From CAYHKY01 sp964357355 (GTDB lineage Bacteria > Patescibacteriota > Microgenomatia > UBA10105), in the NCBI GenBank assembly GCA_964357355.1, contig CAYHKY010000064.1:1-7787 (forward strand): DNA of 7,787 nt, given 5' to 3'. The notes under the pieces are model-generated. The model was not told the origin of the DNA, did not search any database, and saw only the letters and a program-made list of their open reading frames with translations. The position numbers were made by a program, and so were the translations under genes. Each line of letters opens with the position of its first letter. Positions within the stretch are counted from its first letter, which is position 1. Shown here in pieces: positions 5,357-7,787 of the stretch.

Positions 5357-6442
5357 ATGAAAAAAATAACCGCAATTTTTTTTGGCTTATTACTCCTCTT
5401 TGCAGGCACAAAAGCCGTAAATTCGTATGAGTATCCGGTTCCTGAGTTAGGAAATTGCCGGGACCGGCAGGAATGCCACCTTTATTGTGAAGTGCCGAAT
5501 AATAAACCTGCCTGCTGGGCATACAATGTTTATGCCGTAGGCACTGACGTGTTGGGAGACGAGTCTCCGGAAACCAAAGTCGCAGCTTTAGGGATCACGT
5601 TTCCGATTACTGAGTTAGGTAATTGTGCAAATGTTGCAGCATGTAAAACGTTCTGCGTGGATTTACAAAATCAGGCTGTCTGCCGTGAATTTGCGGTAAA
5701 ACACGGACTAGCTAACAAAGAAAAAATTATTGATAAGGCAAAACTGGAGTTAGGCTGTACAACTACCGAAGAATGCCGGCAATTATGCGAGCTGGAAACA
5801 AACCGGTCACTATGCCGGACATTTGCCAAGAAATACCACCTCAAAGGTGCAGTTAAGAACCTACTGGTTGAATCTGCCAAAAATGAATTGGGGTGTACAA
5901 ATCATGCCGAATGCCGCCTGTTATGTGAAAAGCCGGAAAATAGGGAAAAATGTGTCAACCTTGCAAGACGGCTTGGGCGCGGTGACACCAGAAAAGAAGA
6001 ATTAATACTAAAAGCCAAGGAAAGTTTGGGTTGCACCTCATTTGAGGACTGTAAAAGTTTTTGTCAAAATCCGGAAAATGCGGAAAAATGCCGTAACTTC
6101 GGCGCGGCAGTCCGCCAACACGTCGAAGACAAAGTCAAAAACGAACTCAAAGAGAAACTTGGCTGCACTACGGCCGAAGAGTGCCGCAAAGTATGCGAGA
6201 CAAACCCGGAACGTTGTCCTAATTTCCCAAAACTTGGGGGATCACCCAATCCCCTGATGCCTAATTTGAAACAAAAACTCGATAATCGCGGTCCCGGATC
6301 ATTAAATTCGGGCCCTAAAAATTTGAACACCAATCGACAACAACCGGGAATTCAATTCCCGAAACCATTTGTGTCAACTGACAATAACCCCTCAACAAAA
6401 GACGCTCAGGAAGCCGGAGAATCCGGAAATCCCGAAGAATAA
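5357..6442 (+). CDS. Secreted protein with six four-cysteine repeats
   Basis: 361 aa from ATG 5357. The same frame is open upstream, but that part overlaps the NPF gene and only this start gives a signal peptide (MKKITAIFFGLLLLFAGTKA). Six repeats follow, with first cysteines at 34, 90, 134, 180, 226 and 270. Repeats 1-5 all have the spacing C-x5-C-x3-C-x8-C; the sixth ends C-x6-C. The core pattern is LGCTxxEECxxxCExxxN. All 24 cysteines of the protein lie in these repeats, so two disulfides per unit, or metal binding, is plausible. Basic helical linkers separate repeats 2-6. Residues 291-361 are a Pro/Asn/Gly-rich, probably disordered tail with no anchor. No enzyme motif is seen; a structural or binding surface role is inferred. 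No strong Shine-Dalgarno is present, and it lies 13 bases after the NPF gene, so it is co-transcribed. Confidence 0.88.
   Translation: MKKITAIFFGLLLLFAGTKAVNSYEYPVPELGNCRDRQECHLYCEVPNNKPACWAYNVYAVGTDVLGDESPETKVAALGITFPITELGNCANVAACKTFCVDLQNQAVCREFAVKHGLANKEKIIDKAKLELGCTTTEECRQLCELETNRSLCRTFAKKYHLKGAVKNLLVESAKNELGCTNHAECRLLCEKPENREKCVNLARRLGRGDTRKEELILKAKESLGCTSFEDCKSFCQNPENAEKCRNFGAAVRQHVEDKVKNELKEKLGCTTAEECRKVCETNPERCPNFPKLGGSPNPLMPNLKQKLDNRGPGSLNSGPKNLNTNRQQPGIQFPKPFVSTDNNPSTKDAQEAGESGNPEE
6345..6361. repeat. Perfect 17-base palindrome in the tail of the Cys-rich gene
   Basis: CGGGAATT (6345-6352), a single C at 6353, then AATTCCCG (6354-6361). It codes for part of PGIQFPK in the disordered tail. 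Shorter perfect hairpins flank it at 6237-6254 (GGGGAT/ATCCCC) and 6414-6426 (CCGGA/TCCGG). Confidence 0.5.
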
Positions 6443-6456
6443 CAGCATTTTTTGAT

Positions 6457-7065
6457 TTAAAAAACTTTCCGCGGCCACACAAAATCAACCATTTTCCATG
6501 CAGCAAACCCCATAAACCAGCCCAGTAAACCTCCAAAAACCACATCAAGCGGAAAATGTTTACCCAAATAAATCCTGGAAAACGCGGTCATGAAAGCAAA
6601 AGATAAAAGAAGCAGTTTGATCAGCCGTTTCTTCTTACGGCTCAACTTTTTTCCGAACCCCGCAGTTTCCTCACGTGTCACCACATACGCTCCGGCAAAT
6701 GCGACAGCTGCGTGGCCAGAGGGAAAAGCAAAATCATTGTTAGCCGGAATTGCCGCCGGTTTTTCTTCAACCAGTACAACTTTCTCCCCAAAAGTAATGT
6801 CCGGACGCGGACGTTTAATGATCGGCTTAATGATACCTGAAGCTACCGTTCCGGAAAGAAGAAGCGCCAAAACCAACCTGATGATAAAAAATTTATCACG
6901 CCTTTCCTCTACTACCGTCAACACCAATCCCACAACCATCCAGATGATCAAAGGATAGAATGAAAAAAAAAGAAACACCTGATCAAGTATTTGCGGATGC
7001 GGAATTGAATTAATCAGAAAAAATAGTGTCTCGTCAAATTGCCGCACTATTTCAAAAGTCCCCAT
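6457..7065 (-). CDS. PAP2-family membrane phosphatase
   Basis: 202 aa. All three phosphatidic-acid-phosphatase type 2 motifs are intact: K80-x6-R87-P88 (KPIIKRPRP), PSGH at 115-118 with catalytic His118, and S163-R164-x5-H170-x3-D174 (SRIYLGKHFPLD), where His170 is the nucleophile. Hydrophobic segments around 30-52, 60-80, 118-130, 148-162 and 174-196 fit the usual polytopic fold, with the active site at the outer face. Likely substrates are lipid phosphates such as undecaprenyl pyrophosphate or phosphatidate; these cannot be told apart from sequence alone. An upstream extended -10 (TGT then TACTAT) ends six bases before the ATG, with no Shine-Dalgarno. It converges on the Cys-rich gene with 14 bases between the stops. 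Codirectional with the Ser/Pro-rich gene, 51 bases away. Confidence 0.93.
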   Translation of the reverse strand: MGTFEIVRQFDETLFFLINSIPHPQILDQVFLFFSFYPLIIWMVVGLVLTVVEERRDKFFIIRLVLALLLSGTVASGIIKPIIKRPRPDITFGEKVVLVEEKPAAIPANNDFAFPSGHAAVAFAGAYVVTREETAGFGKKLSRKKKRLIKLLLLSFAFMTAFSRIYLGKHFPLDVVFGGLLGWFMGFAAWKMVDFVWPRKVF

Positions 7066-7071
7066 TTACTG

Positions 7072-7080
7072 ATAGTAACA
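7072..7080 (-). promoter_or_regulatory. Extended -10 of a probable leaderless promoter for the PAP2 gene
   Basis: On the minus strand TGT is followed directly by TACTAT (plus-strand 7072-7077), ending six bases before the ATG at 7065. There is no convincing -35 and no Shine-Dalgarno. The spacing equals that before trmH and the NPF-repeat gene. Confidence 0.45.
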
Positions 7081-7116
7081 GATTTTAAAAATAAAGGTTA
7101 TCAGGATGCCTTGGTT

Positions 7117-7485
7117 TTATGGAGTCGGTGTGGGAACGGCGCTGGCTTTAGCGGCGGACGCAGACGGCTTGGGACTAGCTGAACTATCGGGCGTGGCTTT
7201 GGGTTTGGCGGAAGCTTTTGGGCTAGGTTTCGGCGAACTCTTAGGCGTTCCTTTGGGTGTGGCGGACGGGGATGCCTGAAGTTCGGCTGAATCAGAACTA
7301 CTGGGTTCGGGACTTACGAATATAACGCGCACGCCGTTTTCCATATCGGGTATCGGGGAAACAACGTTTGCATTTTTGAACAACATCGTTCCTGCTACGA
7401 TAATCAATCCGATCAGAATCGCTAACACTCCTACGATTATGACTACGTTACGCTTATTGTTGTTTTCACCCAAGGACTCATCCAT
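7117..7485 (-). CDS. Single-pass membrane protein with Ser/Pro/Ala/Lys-rich tail
   Basis: 122 aa. Residues 1-12 are polar (MDESLGENNNKR), 13-36 form one transmembrane helix (VVIIVGVLAILIGLIIVAG), and 37-70 are a short ordered-looking linker containing GVRVIFVSPEP. Residues 71-122 are low-complexity SP, TP, KP and SA repeats ending in VPTPTP. The first 12 residues carry KR just before the helix, so the tail is probably outside the cell as a wall-spanning or surface stalk. No family is recognised; low-complexity tails like this evolve fast and give misleading search hits. The start is well supported: the minus strand has AGGAGG five to six bases before the ATG. It lies between the partial membrane protein (42 bases upstream) and the PAP2 gene. 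Confidence 0.82.
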   Translation of the reverse strand: MDESLGENNNKRNVVIIVGVLAILIGLIIVAGTMLFKNANVVSPIPDMENGVRVIFVSPEPSSSDSAELQASPSATPKGTPKSSPKPSPKASAKPKATPDSSASPKPSASAAKASAVPTPTP

Positions 7486-7490
7486 AATTC

Positions 7491-7502
7491 CCTCCTATTA
7501 TA
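7491..7502 (-). promoter_or_regulatory. Strong Shine-Dalgarno directly abutting a TATAAT box
   Basis: On the minus strand TATAAT (plus-strand 7497-7502) is followed without a gap by AGGAGG (7491-7496), then GAATT and the ATG at 7485. The AGGAGG is the best ribosome-binding site in the window. If TATAAT were the -10, transcription would start at about 7490 and lose the Shine-Dalgarno, so the two readings exclude each other unless the promoter lies further upstream. Confidence 0.5.
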
Positions 7503-7527
7503 CACGGTCACACAAGCCATACCTCCA

Positions 7528-7787
7528 TTAATGCAAAAACAGCCTGATGACTTCAAAAAATCCGTAGAAGGCAAGTCCGATAAAAGCCAATGTCCCCAGG
7601 AAACTCACCCATTCATTTTTGACTGCCACAATTGTCCGGGACGGAGAGATGAAAAGAGCAATATTCAATAAAGTATGAGCTGCAAAAACCCCGACGGAAA
7701 ACCCGAATACATTTATTACATTAAAAAGCGGTACATACCCTGCAAAATCATCAAGACCTAAAATAAAAGGCACACTGAAAGAAAACG
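7528..7787 (-). CDS. C-terminal part of a polytopic membrane protein (partial at right edge)
   Basis: The minus-strand frame is open to the window edge and ends with TAA at 7528-7530. The first candidate start codon in it (GTG, plus-strand 7771-7773) is more likely an internal Val, since the reading FSFSVPFILGLDDFAGY runs straight through it. About 85 residues are visible, with hydrophobic segments around FNVINVFGFSVGVFAAHTLL, then ALFI, and a last helix LAFIGLAFYGFFEVIRLFL near the C-terminus. A basic loop (SRTIVAVKNEW) lies between them. The family is not certain: GLDDFAG in a membrane segment loosely recalls Asp-containing helices of LysE/CadD/TerC-type exporters, but that is only a guess. 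It is upstream of and codirectional with the Ser/Pro-rich protein gene. Confidence 0.75.
   Translation of the reverse strand, partial: FSFSVPFILGLDDFAGYVPLFNVINVFGFSVGVFAAHTLLNIALFISPSRTIVAVKNEWVSFLGTLAFIGLAFYGFFEVIRLFLH

Noticed and set aside
6443..6464. Possible bidirectional terminator between the Cys-rich and PAP2 genes
   Set aside because: TTTTTT and AAAAAA can pair around 5 bases, but there is no GC stem next to the T-run; the CCGGA hairpin at 6414-6426 is 21 bases away. Too weak to annotate.
6590..6958. 122-codon plus-strand frame opposite the PAP2 gene
   Set aside because: It is antisense to intact PAP2 motifs, and its composition (Ser/Thr/Pro/Arg-rich) is that of a shadow frame.
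7088..7116. Possible terminator after the Ser/Pro-rich gene
   Set aside because: AAGG and CCTT near a T-run on the minus strand make only a 4-bp stem with a long loop.

Overview
The window looks like a piece of a bacterial chromosome from the Candidate Phyla Radiation (Patescibacteria), possibly Microgenomates-like. This placement is inference: it rests on the short single-domain proteins, a DUF1189-type membrane protein, the secreted protein built from Cys-x5-Cys-x3-Cys-x8-Cys repeats, the mostly Shine-Dalgarno-poor starts and the AT-rich composition. Stops are read as TAA and TGA with no internal TGA, so the code is standard (table 11), which argues against the recoded Gracilibacteria/Absconditabacteria. 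No rRNA, tRNA, CRISPR array or transposase is visible.

Layout. (1) 1-253: 3' end of an unrecognised plus-strand gene. (2) 3193 down to 299, all minus strand: a SpoU/TrmH RNA 2'-O-methyltransferase; a tiny DUF4258/DUF2283 gene pair that resembles a toxin-antitoxin module; a 42-codon decayed 3' end of a second trmH-like gene; and a 585-aa membrane protein with an internal twin-arginine motif. (3) 3309-6442, plus strand: four tightly packed genes for envelope proteins, namely a DUF1189 membrane protein, a phosphodiester glycosidase (NAGPA family), a one-TM protein with five Asn-Pro-Phe motifs, and a secreted protein with six identically spaced four-Cys repeats. (4) 7787 down to 6457, minus strand: a partial polytopic membrane protein, a one-TM protein with a Ser/Pro/Ala/Lys-rich tail, and a PAP2 phosphatase. 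The PAP2 gene converges on the Cys-rich gene with only 14 bases between the stops.

How the genes work together. Almost everything in the right two-thirds is membrane-bound or secreted, so this is an envelope/cell-surface neighbourhood. The NPF protein and the Cys-rich protein are the most unusual pair: adjacent, 13 bases apart, apparently served by their own promoter inside the operon, and both carrying short repeated motifs that suggest binding or structural roles outside the membrane.

Two cross-cutting observations stand out. First, the trmH remnant shows that the DUF4258/DUF2283 pair sits between an intact trmH and a diverged, displaced trmH 3' end, a footprint of recombination or insertion. 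Second, at least three genes have a -10-like hexamer exactly 6 bases upstream of the ATG and no Shine-Dalgarno, which suggests leaderless transcripts.
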